NCBI GenBank assembly: GCA_039619475.1 | Contig: CM077115.1 | Span: forward strand, 144,340,274 to 144,404,273 | From: Icerya purchasi | Taxonomy: Eukaryota; Arthropoda; Insecta; Hemiptera; Monophlebidae | DNA length: 64,000 nt | Direction: 5' to 3' | In this document: one piece after another, positions 24,176 to 36,869 of the stretch | Layout of the letters: each line of letters starts with the position of its first letter | Position numbering within the stretch: position 1 is the stretch's first letter | The notes under the pieces: generated by a model | Seen by the model: the letters and a program-made list of their open reading frames with translations, nothing else | What the model was told of the DNA's origin: nothing | Databases searched by the model: none | Program-made: the position numbers and the translations under genes

Positions 24176-24419
24176 GTTTGATATCGGAGAGGAGACATTT
24201 TGACCAAACCGCGAACAATTTCTCGTGTGTGTACTTTCTATGCTAAACGAACGCGATAATTAATAGTCGGAAGCATAAATCTAAAAATAATACCGACATA
24301 AGAGAACAGAGCCTACATAGAACTAAATAGTACAAGAAACACATACGGACACGGCTATTAACACACAGGCATGCCCTTGAAGGAAAAAGTAATAAAAATC
24401 TGATTTACAACTGGGCATG

Positions 24420-25660
24420 TAAACATCAGCGCGCGTTCCGCCTATCACTGTATGCAGCGTCGTATAGATATCAACAGCCGCGCACAATAGAGGCTAGGAC
24501 GGCCACCGGTCGAAGCGCTCCTCTTCCGAGCTACACCTATCACTCGACCGCAGCAGCCATATATTAACCTATTACTTACGGCCTGCTCTATTCGTACTTG
24601 GTAATATATTCAGTCGGTATAAAATATGAATTAACGAAAAGAAAAATGAAATGTGTCCGATACGAAACTAATGTAAAACACCGGCGCGCGATAGGACTAC
24701 TTTTTACTTTTATAGATTAGCGGTGCGACTTGGCGCGGTCTCCGGTCAAAGCGGACAAACGTTTCGGCCACTACGAGCGGCCCGAGATTAAAAGAAATGA
24801 TAATTAGAGTAATAAAAAAATTAAGAAGGAAATTTCCGGGTTTAAAAGTTACCGTTTACCCATTAAATCCGAAAAAAAAGAAAAACCGCTACAAAAAAGC
24901 GCCGCTAAAATGGGAAAAAATTGAAAAGAATGTGTGTTCCTCCACAACTGTTTTGGCGCGACCGTGTGTGTGTGTGTGTGTGTGTGTGTCCGGCGTCGTC
25001 GTTGGTACCGTGTCCTTTCACACGCACCTATAGCGGGAAACAAAGATTATGAAGAAAAATGAGTTTTCGCTTTAACGAAGGAATTCTACCGATGATAGAG
25101 GAGAAGGGCGCTATTTTTTTCTCCTTTTTCGGTTTTTTGCCTTCCCTATCAACTTTTATGATTTCAGATCACACCGCCGCGCGCGCGCGCGCATGTCCTA
25201 ATCTAGATAGCGGTTACGATTCCCCAGAGAAGGTTCTCAAACTTATCAAACTTCGGAATCGCTGAAATTTTTTTCGAAATTAATAACTTCATCGCGGCTC
25301 TCTATTAATAACTACCGTACTCGATCCATTTTTATACGGTAGGACCGACCACTTGGTGGTGACGCGGCCCAGCGGCAGATACCATCTGAGATTACATAAA
25401 AAAAAAAAAAAGAAAGAAGATAGAAGAAAGAGATTATGTTCACCTGAGAGAAGCCGTTCTCCGGGCCGCTTACGTCCATACGCTACTTTTACGACTGCTC
25501 TACCAAATGGGTTATTTGAAAAAAAATTCACAACCGCATTTCTATGCGTCGTCCGTCCCAATCCCTCTCACCATCGGTCTCTCTCTCGCCCTCTCTCTGT
25601 TATCTTTATCGAAATCCCACGTTTTTCTTCCATATATTTTTGGGGAAACTGTTTTCCACC
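24420..25660. other. CpG-rich region with embedded simple repeats
   Basis: CpG-dense stretches at 24,420-24,560, 24,670-24,790 and 25,330-25,560 are interrupted by a GT microsatellite (24,963-24,989) and a GC dinucleotide run (25,180-25,194). Overlapping frames (24,797-25,033; 25,353-25,691; 25,507-25,731) have no recognisable domain. No exon can be defended. Confidence 0.4.
25180..25194. repeat. (CG)n run, Z-DNA-prone
   Basis: A short alternating CG tract (CCGCGCGCGCGCGCG) is unusual in AT-rich DNA. Together with the GT tract at 24,963 it makes this region prone to left-handed DNA. Confidence 0.75.
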
Positions 25661-26390
25661 TTACGGTGGCAAGAGACGAAATCGTTTTTAAACGACGTTA
25701 TTATTGTTCATCATTTATTTCCGATAGTTAAAAGTTGTTTAGAGAGAACGGAATTAATGCGGATTGGGCTAAACTGAAGGTGAAAAAGTTGTCCTTAATT
25801 CTTTTGGACTTTTTTTTTTTATTATAATATTTAGTGTGTAAAATTCGCAGAGATAACTATAGTTTTCTAATATTTATGTAAACTAACTCCGGCTAATATT
25901 CGGAATAATTTTGAGCGTATCGAATAAAACTCCGCGCTGTTATAACTTTTCCCGCTACCGGGTCTATTCAAAATCTCCTTCGCTCGCTATTAACACGGGA
26001 AATAGTTTTTAATCACGTTCTGTCGCCCGCATGTTTCTGAGCCAACGTCTTAGTAGGAGAGAGAGAAAAAAAAAGGTTAAACGAACCGTTTTTTTTTTTT
26101 GTTTCTTTCTTAAAGTTTTAAAATATTACATTATTGTGTCGTTGTATATATAATTTTGCGTTTGCATGGAAATATAATTTATCATCATATTTTGTTTTGT
26201 TTTTTTGTTTTTTTTTCTTCTAAGAAATCCTCTTGTTAAAGCAATAACACAATACACTTTTTAATCTCTTTAACACATTTAATTGAATTTGGGAAGTTTC
26301 TCTTTTTGTCATATTTAGCCAAACTCGTAAATTTATTTCCCTAAGACAATTAAAATGTTCAATGAAAATAAACGGTGAAAATATTGAACA
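25661..26390. other. AT-rich non-coding DNA
   Basis: Nothing recognised beyond A and T runs (about 25,809-25,820, 26,090-26,101 and 26,195-26,220). Confidence 0.5.
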
Positions 26391-26394
26391 CGAG

Positions 26395-26990
26395 TCGCAC
26401 GCATCAAGTATTCAGAAAGTATACATCCAGACCCGGAGATATACCTACGCAGCAGGATTGAGCAAGCGGGAAGAGCACTAATAAAATCGAAGAATCCATT
26501 CACGCGTCAAGAATTGAAATTGGGGAACTGAGAATCAAACTCATTTTACTACGACGTATGGTTGTGAATGCTGGAGGACACTCAACATTGATCAGCACTT
26601 TTGAGGTGTACTACTGCTGCATCCTGAAAATACCAAAAAGTGAAGAATATCGAAGTACTTAACAAACTGGGAAAGGAACTCCTACAGACCATCAAAAACT
26701 CGGAAACCGTAATATTATCAAGAAAGGATCGAGGCATACCATCCTAAAAATACACTACTTGAGGGTAAAATTGCCGAGAAGAGATCGTGAGGAAGATATT
26801 GGATGGACAAATTTAGCAACTGGTTCACCTGTTCTTCAACGGAACTTTTCCGATCAGCCGCTGATAGAAAGAAATTCCCGTTTGCCGGATCGCCAACCTT
26901 CAAAATGGTGACGGCGGATGAGAGAGAAGAAGAATTTATAAAAATACGATACAGAAAAATATTAACGACTCTGCATATCATTCGTACACG
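26395..26990 (+). pseudogene. LINE ORF2 3' remnant, copy 1 of a family
   Basis: Broken plus-strand frames read EIYLRSRIEQAGRAL, then TFEVYYCCILKI, then (26,803-26,994) NWFTCSSTELFRSAADRKKF. This order matches the C-terminal region of arthropod LINE reverse transcriptases (RIExAR, FEMWCYRRILKI, WFxxSSTELFRxAxDR). At least two frame changes and stops interrupt it. A second fragment covering part of the same region lies at 50,668-51,035; both end in GSPTF and a TADE-like stretch. It has no 5' part and no clear A-tail. Confidence 0.75.
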
Positions 26991-26994
26991 CTGA

Positions 26995-27690
26995 GATATG
27001 TAAATACGGTTACGTTTTTACAATAGCGATTTTCATGAGACAGATGATATTGTAGATATATTGAAATTTTATAAACTTTTATTTTAAAGCGGAATTATTG
27101 ATACATAATGAAAAATTAATACATAATGAGATATTAATACATAATGAGATATTTAAAAAAAATTAATAAATAAAAATTAAACAAAAATCATTAAAGATTA
27201 AATGGTTAAAATTTTATCTTTCGTTAATTCGGATTATGAAAATGACACCGAAAAAGAAACATTGAAGTGAAATAAAAAAAAAAAAAAAATGAACTCGGCA
27301 GTGATCGCGACTACAGGAGTAGTTCCGAAACAAAAAACTTGCACACGACTGTAGAATAACTCTAGAATTAAGGGGAAAAAATTGTTATATAAAATTACAT
27401 CGGGCAGTGATCGGAGATAATGTAATGGGAGAAAAAAAAATTCCACGCAACAGTCCGGAACAAGTTAAAAATTATAAATGTAATATTTGTAAAATACCAC
27501 GAATGACTATTCTCCGGAAACATTTCGGCTATTCAGTTTTTTGTAAATAAAAATTAAAATTTTCCGAATAAAAATGTTTTTCCTACAAGTTGCTTTTAAA
27601 TAATGGAACAAGTTCGTCACAACTTGTAATGTAGTTCTTATTATTCCGACATTTAAAATAATTCCAATAACAATAATAATCATTCGATCA
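26995..27690. other. AT-rich non-coding DNA with a small tandem repeat
   Basis: About three copies of an 18-20-bp unit containing ATACATAATGAGATATT lie at 27,098-27,154. No gene seen. Confidence 0.55.
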
Positions 27691-27711
27691 ATCAATCAAT
27701 CAATCAATCAA
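27686..27711. repeat. (ATCA)n microsatellite
   Basis: About six tetranucleotide units (ATCAATCA...). Confidence 0.85.
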
Positions 27712-30160
27712 AATGTATTTTACAATTTCTAAAATTTACAAAAATATAAAAAAATTTACAAAAATTCACAGAAATTTATAATATGTTTAAACCGTTTATG
27801 CGCACAGTTGCGCAAGTAATGACTGTATAAATGAATGTACGTAAGAGCTAACTAGGTATATATTTTAAGCAAAATTCAAATTTATTATTCTGCAAACCCA
27901 AAATTTATTTTATATAACATTTTTCGTTTAGCCCATGTTTACAATGTCCTATTAATATTTAAATAATAAAAACTCACGTAGATCTAAGAAATTCCCATTA
28001 TAGATATCATATGCTAATGTTTAACCTAACCGCACGTATACCCCTGTCCTCCGGAACTCAGAGTTGGAACAACTCTGAATAATAATAATAATAATAACAA
28101 TAATAATAATAATAATAGTAATAATCATCATCCACTCAGTACCATCAAAATAACACCCTAGCTGAAAAATAGTCACTGTGCGTCAATTTACACATTTTTT
28201 AACGTAATTGCGGGAATATGTAACGACGATTCCCGGATTAGCTTCCATTAGACATTGGAAGCAAAATGTTTGATGTTCTACCTGCAGTCATTATCGAGAA
28301 CATACTGTTTAACTTCCACCAGCGAAAATCGGCCTGCAATACCTTCTCATATCTGGGCGGCAGGATGTTTTATGGCCGTTGTTACTTGGAAGAATTTACA
28401 GCCATAAAATGATTTTAGAAGACGAATCTTCAAAAAAAACTATTAGCAATTTTTCTGGTTTTCTTTGGAAAGAAAAAAAAAAAACAGTAGCACCTACTTA
28501 AAAGTGTGCTCGTGACGTAGGATGAAAATACAAAAAAAAAAAAAATTAAAAAACGCCTTCAGAAACGGTGCATCTTCAATCACGCGAGAAAAAAATGTTG
28601 ACAAAAAATTGACAAATTTGTTAATTTTTCTTCGAACCCCGCGCGAAATTGGTACTTTTAGTGAACTCTACTAATTGGCGACAAGCTAACGTCTAGTTTT
28701 TGTCCATTAACAATTTTCCCTTTCAACGTTTAAGATAAGTTGCCAATTTTTACTGAATTCGTTGACTCTCTATAGCGGTCTCGAAGATTTTCTTGTCTTA
28801 CATGGTGTACAAACACAGCGATTATCGAAAGATTCGTTTTATTTTTCTGTTTTGCCCGAAGGAAGAAAGAAAAATTAACGAACGCTTTTCATTATAACAT
28901 CGTTCAGATTTTTAAAGTCGTTTTTGAACCTTGAAACGCTGCAAACGAACCTGATTTACGGTTTACATATCCGCTCTAAGTGGTAAGTGGAAAGTAAAAA
29001 ACTTCTTGTAGCGAAATTAATAATGACGCGAGAAGTTCCGAATAACGACCTGCGAAGATGGAAGTCTTTAATAGTGCACACGACATGTACTTCTTTTTAC
29101 CCTAAGTAAATTATTCGCGGATAATCGTTTAAGGCGCCATCATGTTCTTTATTACATTCGTTTTAAAGACACACATATATATATATATATAAACGAAAAA
29201 CCATAAACAAAAATCATCTGAAAGTAATCAAATATATACACACATTTTCGATGATGTAAATTTTATTACCCCATATTTTAAATTGCGCACTGAATTTTCT
29301 TTACATCCACGGTGAAATTTTTCAAAGCTATTAAACGCAATTTTAACTTCCGGATTAAAAAAAAAAAAAGAAAAATGTCTACGCAAAAGCACACCGTATT
29401 TTAATATCGACGATAGTGAAAAAATTTTTAGCTCGCCGATGATACACGTTAGAGGAAAAATTGTTAAAAATTAATTAAAAAAAAAAACAAAAAACAAACA
29501 AACAAAACGGAAAAGAAACTTACCCAATGCATTCCCGGTTTAAACTCGGTTAATGTTTCACAAACTCCCATCGGTGATAGAGTTAGAGCAATTCTATCAA
29601 TAGAGAGAGCAGTTGCTAAATAGTATTCTCAGCAAGGAAATGACGCTGATTAATCATAGTAATAAGTTTTCCCGCGCTTTGCTAACAATCATCAAGAAAT
29701 GGCGTCGAAGTGTCAGCAGATTTTTTCCATTATAACCTGTAACAAATGAAAATAAACGGAAAACAATTAGCGCGTAGTGTAAAAGCATTATAACAACCTT
29801 CTCCCCCCCCCCCCCGCCCCCCAAGGGGAGTTTTATCGTGCAGTTAGGAGAGTCTCTGCGTACATTTGAAAAGAAGAGGCTGAATAAAAAAATTTTCTCA
29901 CTTTTTAGCTTCAGGTTGGTTAGACTTGGGGAAGGATCAGTTCATTTCTGAATTCGAAGAGTTGGGATTTCAAATGTGTGTCATCCGGTGACCGAATAAT
30001 CTGTTTTTTTTTGTTTTTTTTTTTTTTTTTTTTTGAGTTTGTCTACGAAGGGACATTGGCCCAATTCAGTTATTAATTCGATATCGCGTGGAAAGGAAAA
30101 ACAAAAAGACAAATAGAGATATTCTTTTTTCTTTTCAATTTCTTTTTGTACAATTTTCAT
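27712..30160. other. AT-rich non-coding DNA
   Basis: Contains an AAT microsatellite at 28,078-28,125, several A runs, a TA tract at 29,175-29,190 and a C run at 29,804-29,822. No gene or dispersed repeat is recognised. Confidence 0.5.
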
Positions 30161-30305
30161 GTCGGCGCGCTGGGATTTTTTTGATGATTATAACCTAAAA
30201 TAAAAATAATGCAGATTAATTATGTCGGCGGTGAAATTTTGACGATAATTGCCTGAAATAAAAATAGTACAGGTCAATATCTATTTGCGCTGTGAAATTA
30301 ATCAT
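30161..30305. repeat. Degenerate tandem duplication, period about 63 bp
   Basis: Two units each carry a GTCGGCG start, a GATxATTxxCCTxAAATAAAAATA core and a CAGxTxAAT stretch, followed by the beginning of a third (TGTGAAATTAATCATC). Confidence 0.5.
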
Positions 30306-30617
30306 CTCACATTGATCGCTTTAAGCGACAACAAGAACTGAAGGAAATCAAATAATATACAGCGATTGATTTGATACAAAAGCTCATTTAGCTTGTAAGG
30401 TGTATATCAAAAAATTAAAAAAAAAACAACATTTTTCGCAGCAACGCACGAAATTAAAAATAAAATACCAATTAATGAATGTAGGGTGCTATAAAAGAGT
30501 TACCTTTTGGAATTTTCAGAAAATATTTTCGACTACTACATCCCCTTTTCTTTCGAAAATCAAAAATCTTCCGGTTTTTAAAAAATAGTTTCATTAAAAG
30601 TTGAAATTTAAATAGAA

Positions 30618-31058
30618 ATAAAATGTTTTTTTAGAAAAAATAAATATCGATACTTGAAGGTTCATTATAAAAATTTAATAAAACTGCACTAAAAATGAAA
30701 GAATAATTATATCAGAGTGATATACCCTTAAAGGTGACATTATCGTAATTCTTATACAACATTAATACCTTAACCAGAGTCGGCATCAAATTCATGTTAC
30801 AATATCTAGGAACAATTTAATGGCAATTTTTAATTATCATTTTAATATGTAATATGAATCCTACTCTAATTAAGGTATCAGTGTTGTCTAAGAATTACGA
30901 TAATGTCACCTTTAAAAGGGTATATATCACTCTGATATATATTTTCTAATCGGGAGTAATAATTCTTTACTTTTTAGCGCGTTTTTATTAAATTTTTATA
31001 ATGAACCTTCAAGTATCGATATTTATTTTTTTTTTTGTAAAAAAACACTTTACATTAC
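30618..31058. repeat. Long imperfect inverted repeat (foldback or palindromic MITE)
   Basis: The left arm from about 30,641 (TAAATATCGATACTTGAAGG) returns as its reverse complement ending at about 31,029. Further matching blocks follow inward: TTCATTATAAAAATTTAATA, TATCAGAGTGATATACCC, AAGGTGACATTATCGTAATT, ACAACA and ATACCTTAA. Arms are roughly 180-190 bp with a 20-bp indel between them (the extra bases lie near 30,942-30,962) and a short centre near 30,800-30,860. No transposase is encoded and no clear target duplication was found. A transcript across it would form a long hairpin. Confidence 0.8.
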
Positions 31059-34040
31059 AATTTTTAGCGTTATATTTGAATTTTTTTTCTTGTTAAAAAT
31101 CAATTTTTTGGCACATTATTCTCCATCCTTTATACTGTAAAAAAAAATCGATTCCTTTATTTTGAACTGCATTTCCACGGTAAAAACATCAAAAGCTACA
31201 CACGGTAATCTGGCAAATAATCATGAATGAAAAAATATTAAAAAAAAAAAAAAAAAACGAAGCTAAATCTAACCCGACGGTGAAACCAATCATGAATGAA
31301 AAGCATCCAAAAAGCTTCAATCTTCCCCGCATTATTAAGGATAACTTAAAAAGTACCGGACAGATCTTGATCAAATTTAAAGAGGACCACATGAGAAGCA
31401 CCAGCTTTCAAATAAACGAAGAACCTTCAAAATTGGTTCACCTAGAAGAAAGTTCTGAGGTAACACATATAAAAAAGAAAATAATAAAAAATAAAAAAAT
31501 AATAATAAAAAAAAAAATAATAATAAAAAAAAAAAACAGTCGAATTGAGAACCCTCTCTTTTTTTTTTCAAGTCGATTAAAAAATTGAAATTACAGATGA
31601 AATGGTTTCTAACGATAGTGGAAAACGCCAGCAACCCACAAAAAAAAGTAAATAAAAATAAATAAACATAGGGTTGTAATCTGTTGTAGAATCTGTAAGT
31701 CGGAGAACGAATCCATAATTTTGAGGTAATTAAAGTTCGCTCTTATTTTTGTTTTTGTTTTTTTTTTATTCCCCGGTGACATAATCAATTTTGCAGATTT
31801 CGTTGGTTACGTCATAAATTATTTATACGTGCGTGTTTCTATTCTTCCGGCGGTGTCATCGATGTGTGTTAGACAGATAGATAGAATAAAATTTCCGTGA
31901 AATTAATACACTGAAAGATAAGAATGTTGCCTTGCCAGGCGAATAATATTTTAAATGAAATAGTTAAAAACTAAAAAATGCCAAACTGATGATTTGCTCT
32001 ATAAAAATTAATGTGAAAACTAAAAAGTTAAAAAATAATATATTTTACAACGAAAAATTATTCTTTTAAACGTATATAAACTAAGTATTAAAAACGTCAG
32101 AAATATTTAAAGTGTTTTTTTGTTTTTTTTTTGTCTTGAAGTCAGTTTCTTTTCTTAATTTTATCCCACAATTTTTAGTATAAATATTTTTGTGCGATAA
32201 TACATGGACTAACTTAAAAAGGTGTGTAGCATCATACCTTCTGTACTGTTTAAAACTGCGTATCAAAAGAAGTAATGTTCCAGTTCAGTTTTGAGCTTGT
32301 GTAACTTCGAGAGTTTATAATACCTCTACATACGACATTTGCACGCGGCAAGTAACATTACTTCGCTCATCACCTCGTTAATTTCAAAAAGTTTTTTAAA
32401 TGTTTGTGATTTATATTCTAGTGATGATTTTTCGGCTAATTTTTGTCCGGTTATATAAAGCAAAGCAAAGCAAAGCAAACATATATCTATCTCTAAGGAG
32501 ACTTTTTTTTTCAGTTTAATGACTATACTCAATAAATAAAATCATTCAACAGCGTACGTACATGGGGAATGACACCTGTACAGTATAATCATAGAATCAT
32601 TCTTACCGCTTAAAATGGTTAAAAGTTATACGCAGTAATAGACGTTATGCACGAGGCCACCGTTGACCGATGAAATTTTTCGTAAACAAAAAATCGTTCT
32701 AATTACTTCACACGGTTAAAAGTTATAATGATGCACAGTTGTAATATATCAATTAGTAATGAACTTGTAAGTGGCTCCGAATTCATTTTCACCGTCCGAA
32801 TCTATATTTTTCCTCCCTAGTGTAATTAACATTGATAATATTATTAAAAATTAAGTTTTTTCAACTTAACTTTCTGTGATTAATACTGATAATATTTTTT
32901 AAGTTAATCACTTTTGCTACACTACTATAAAACTTCCCTAAAGAAATTACCTTCTTTTTATATTCATGCCTACTGAATAATGCTCAACAACGGTGTACTT
33001 ATGTGTAGAGTCGATCCCACTACTAACTGGGTTACACTTTCGATAAACAATAATCAAAAAACAAACATGAAAAGAAAAACGACCATTGTCGACCAACATA
33101 TTATACACAAAAATACTGTTTTTTGAACTCGGTATATATAAAAAGAAAAAATAAGAAGAATATCATAATTACAGATTATTGCTAAGACTGTGAGCGATGT
33201 GTACTATGTGTTAATAGTTTATTACAAATTATTATTATGCATAAATGTTTTCCTATTATCTATCTTTACAAGGAACGAAATTTCTAAGATAAAAATTTAT
33301 TAAATTCGGATTTTTAGTATTTCGAAACATACTTCATCGGTTAGAAAGTAACAGTTCTTAAAATACACGAAAACAAAGTGTAGGTTCAAATGTTTCAAAA
33401 TATTTGAATTATTTGCAAATATAAACGGAATTCTTAATCAGTGTGTACGTTAAATCGTGTCCTATAAATACTTTCCGCCTCCGGTTGTTAAAAATGAAGA
33501 GTAAACTTCAATAAACCACCCCGTTACTAACGTTAGATGTATGAAATATAAATATGCGCTGTTGGCCTATTGAAAATAACATAAAACAAGCGAATATTCG
33601 TACTATTAATATCGAGAAGCGATTTTTGATTAACGTTTTTTTTTCGAATAGTAATGTATATTATCATATTTTAAAGTTTACCCAACCGATAAAAAAAGGA
33701 TATTGTTTATAAATCGAATAAAAGTAATAATAATAATAATAATAATAATAGTAATTTGTAGTAGTTAATGGAAATATGGTGGACGACCTAATAAGGAATT
33801 CAGAATTAATTTTAACTCTATTTCTACTTTTTGTACTTATATTCAATAACAAAATGGAGAGGCACTATTTATATATCATAACAATAAACCGTAGAAAGAA
33901 AATTAAGTCCATTAAAATCTATGCAGAAATACAGAGATTCGAAATTTTAAAAAATTTCGCACTTATTCATGTAAAAGAATATAAGTATTTTTGCTACAGA
34001 ACGTGCGAAGCATAACTATATGTGACATAAAGAATTGCTG
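31059..34040. other. AT-rich non-coding DNA
   Basis: A Lys-rich frame at 31,223-31,588 runs through A-rich simple sequence and is not a credible gene. Other content: GCAAA tandem units at 32,458-32,478 and an AAT microsatellite at 33,724-33,751. No gene seen. Confidence 0.5.
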
Positions 34041-34044
34041 ATAA

Positions 34045-34378
34045 TATTACATTCGATGTCGTATATCCAGACATTGCTTTAATTAATTAATCGATAATAT
34101 AAAATAATGAATACTTCTGAATGTAACTAAACATTTAAAATGAATATAAATGCATATTACACGTTTAGTTACGTTTATGTTAATATATATATATATTCAT
34201 TAGGTGCCTAATAACAGAATTATATTCGATATGACGTAATACATTCGAGTCGTTAATTAGTCAATAGGGATGAATAATAATCATAAACACATAACTAAAA
34301 AACATTTAAAATGAATACAACAATAAATATATTTTCGTTTATTTGTACATCCTGTTTGTTAAGTACTTAATAAAATAA
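34045..34378. repeat. Degenerate tandem duplication, period about 173 bp
   Basis: Unit 1 begins ATTACATTCGATGTCG (34,046) and unit 2 begins ATTATATTCGATATGACG (about 34,219). Both share TTAATTA, TAATGAATA or GATGAATAATA, TAACTAAA and CATTTAAAATGAATA in the same order. Divergence is high, so the duplication is old. Confidence 0.6.
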
Positions 34379-34589
34379 TAAAATTATATAAATGTAACAA
34401 CAAGTATCAAATAAAGATTAAATCAAATAATCTAAAGACGTTATTTCGCGGCATATGCTATCTTTTAGCACTAGAAAACAGATTAATAAAGATTTTGAAA
34501 TGGGAAGAAAACTTAAATGATTGATTTTCATTTACAAAAGAAAACCAAAGAATATTATTAAAAATGTACTTAAATGTTTAATTTAGCAA

Positions 34590-34627
<38 letters not shown>

Positions 34628-34629
34628 CT

Positions 34630-34660
<31 letters not shown>

Positions 34661-35095
34661 TACATATATATACATACACCTATATACAGGCTCCGCCTCA
34701 AACATCTCCGTTTCACTCAGATCGCCAACCTCGGCATTTACGAGCTCAAAAATACTGTAAAAAAAATTGGCAACTGGAAACAAATAATAAAAGATTCAGT
34801 TGTAAATCGTTAGATAGTAATATATTTTCGATGAATCTCGACGTTCTAAGGACTTGTGGGAAAACACACGCAAAAGAAAGAGAAATGAATTGAAATAGTT
34901 TCGTACAATTTTAAGTTTCTTAATAAATAAATACGCATACGATAAATATACAAATTAACAAACCCGTGGTAATGTAATATAACCTAATTCAAAGAAGAAA
35001 AAACAATTTTTCTCCATTCTCCTTTACGCGTTCCTAAACAGTAAAAGCTGAACGTTCAAAGTTAAAATTACATCGTGTAACATTAAAAACCATTT
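34379..35095. other. AT-rich DNA with two microsatellites
   Basis: A TA array at about 34,591-34,624 is followed by about seven GATA units at 34,630-34,660. The rest is unassigned. Confidence 0.7.
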
Positions 35096-35099
35096 GACC

Positions 35100-35378
35100 A
35101 TTAAGTAAAGTATAGTAAAGTCCTTGATAAAGTATCATGGATTGTATGAAGTTAAGGTTCACAATGTACTAAGACTAATGGATCTAAAGAGAGAATACTG
35201 GGACGCTGAGGCCAGTTTCTTTCTACTTGGGATTCGCTCTTACTTTCTCAGATTCCACTGCCTATGATCAATATTCAATTTTAGATTAGGTATATATACC
35301 TACTTGAGAGCGACTTGGATACGGAACGATACCAGTCTCGAAATCCCATGACACCTCTGGTTTGGGGTAGCATTAGTA
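35100..35378 (-). mobile_element. tRNA-derived SINE, copy B
   Basis: Read on the minus strand, this copy carries the family blocks in order: AGAGGTGTCATGGGATTTCG (B-box region), TATCCAAGTCGCTCTC, AGGTATATATACCTAATCT, AATCCCAAGTAGAAAGAAAC, TGGCCTC and TTTAGATCCATTAGTCTTA. It then ends with CTTAACTTCATACAATCC, TCAAGGAC and ACTTTACTTA. The A-box part of the head is degraded. It aligns from the B box through the 3' end with copy A at 22,201-22,478. Confidence 0.8.
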
Positions 35379-36180
35379 AAGTAATTAGAATTAAAGTTTA
35401 CTATTTTTACCGCCTTTCAACATAGTCTTATATTATTGAAACTAATTACTTCTTTTAATTTCTAATTAAAATTGCTTTCTCTAGTAGAAATTTTATCGAC
35501 TTTCGCGGAAGCTGGAAATTACTGTAATCCCACCGCCGAAATCGAATCTCGAAAATTATTTTACGATACAAAAAAGAGGAAAAAACACTTTAACAAACGC
35601 GCCACAGGCCGGATTTCGCGACAGGTTTAAACTCTATTTACTTCCGGTTCTTGTCACGCGCGATTAGCATCAACGCGGAGCCCCTCTTTGGCGTGGTCGA
35701 CAGGTCGGCCGGGCAGTTTGGTTTAAAATATGTTTTTAGCTTTCTTTCTTTTGAGCCGCTAATTTAAAAGAAAAGTAGCCGGTTCGTTGCCTCTAATAAA
35801 TAAAAGTTAATTCGATTAATTATCGATAACGCCAAATTCTAGTCCAGAAGTCGTTGTCGTGGTCTTTATCGAAATGCTGTAAACACTAGCTCCATTTAAC
35901 ATTATTAATTAATTATCCCTCTCCGATCGAGAACAATAGGAGCCAGAAGGCAGATATCAGGCCATTAAAAGTAATCGCTGTGCAAAAATTTTGCACTTAT
36001 ATGAAATTATGCCGTTGATGTACATGTTAGCGTTTGAAATCGACCGAATTATTTCGTGAATATTTTTTTTAAACGTAATTTATTATTTTGTAAAGAAAGA
36101 AATATCAAAAATGATTCTTCTATAAAAATTATACAAATCTGGAGTTTCAGGGAGTACCTGCATGGCGGCATTCGAATCAT
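35379..36180. other. Non-coding DNA
   Basis: Slightly GC-richer around 35,590-35,730. No gene or repeat recognised. Confidence 0.5.
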
Positions 36181-36182
36181 CG

Positions 36183-36185
<3 letters not shown>

Positions 36186-36242
<57 letters not shown>
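36186..36242. repeat. (TA)n microsatellite
   Basis: About 56 bp of TA dinucleotides abut the left end of the MITE that starts at 36,245. Confidence 0.95.
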
Positions 36243-36244
<2 letters not shown>

Positions 36245-36246
<2 letters not shown>

Positions 36247-36866
36247 GCGGCGGATCCACGGGAGGGGATAGGGGACATTTCTCCGCCTTGAAAACCAAAA
36301 ATTCGATGAAGAAATCTGTTACAACAGAGAAACTTAATGCTATAAAAGATTTATATAAATGTTACTTACGGATTTAAGTATAAGTAATATTTAATATTGT
36401 TTTCTAATAAAACTATTTTTATTCTATTTTAAACGCAATTATCATCGATCTTTGCCTTTTTTTTGTTTTGTTTATTGTTAATTTTTATTTTGTTCAATGA
36501 GAAATATTATATATATTTAAACTTGCTCACGAACAAAGAGAATTCGGATCGGATTACTAACAAAAATAAAATAGAAGTAAAGTCTAATAAAAATACTATC
36601 TTTCTAATCTTTCTAGTAATTTACTACTCAAATTCTAAACCACCATCTTTTAGCTAGAATTTTATAATTTTTTTTATTTTTCACCTGAAAACAAAATTTA
36701 AATTAAATTGTAATAATTACGTATTTTTGAAACATTTTTAAATTTCTAAAGAGGTGTCGCTATTTAATTTTAGTATTTCTTAAATCTACCATCTACCGTG
36801 TATAAGATATCACCTAGTTGTATAATTTCCCGCCCCCCCCAGAATGTCTCTCTGGATCCGCCCCTA
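36245..36866. mobile_element. MITE, GGATCC-type terminal inverted repeats, copy 2
   Basis: The left end is CAGCGGCGGATCCA and the right end, reverse-complemented, is TAGGGGCGGATCCA. The interior aligns along its length with 2337-2987 in the same orientation, including AACTTAATGCTATAAAAGAT, TAATATTTAATA and CGGATCGGATTACTAACAAA. The element is 622 bp and non-coding. TA arrays border it on both sides, so the target duplication is masked. Confidence 0.8.
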
Positions 36867-36869
36867 ATA

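Noticed and set aside
31223..31588. 121-codon Lys-rich frame
   Set aside because: It runs through A-rich simple sequence (AATAATAAAA units). Not a credible protein.
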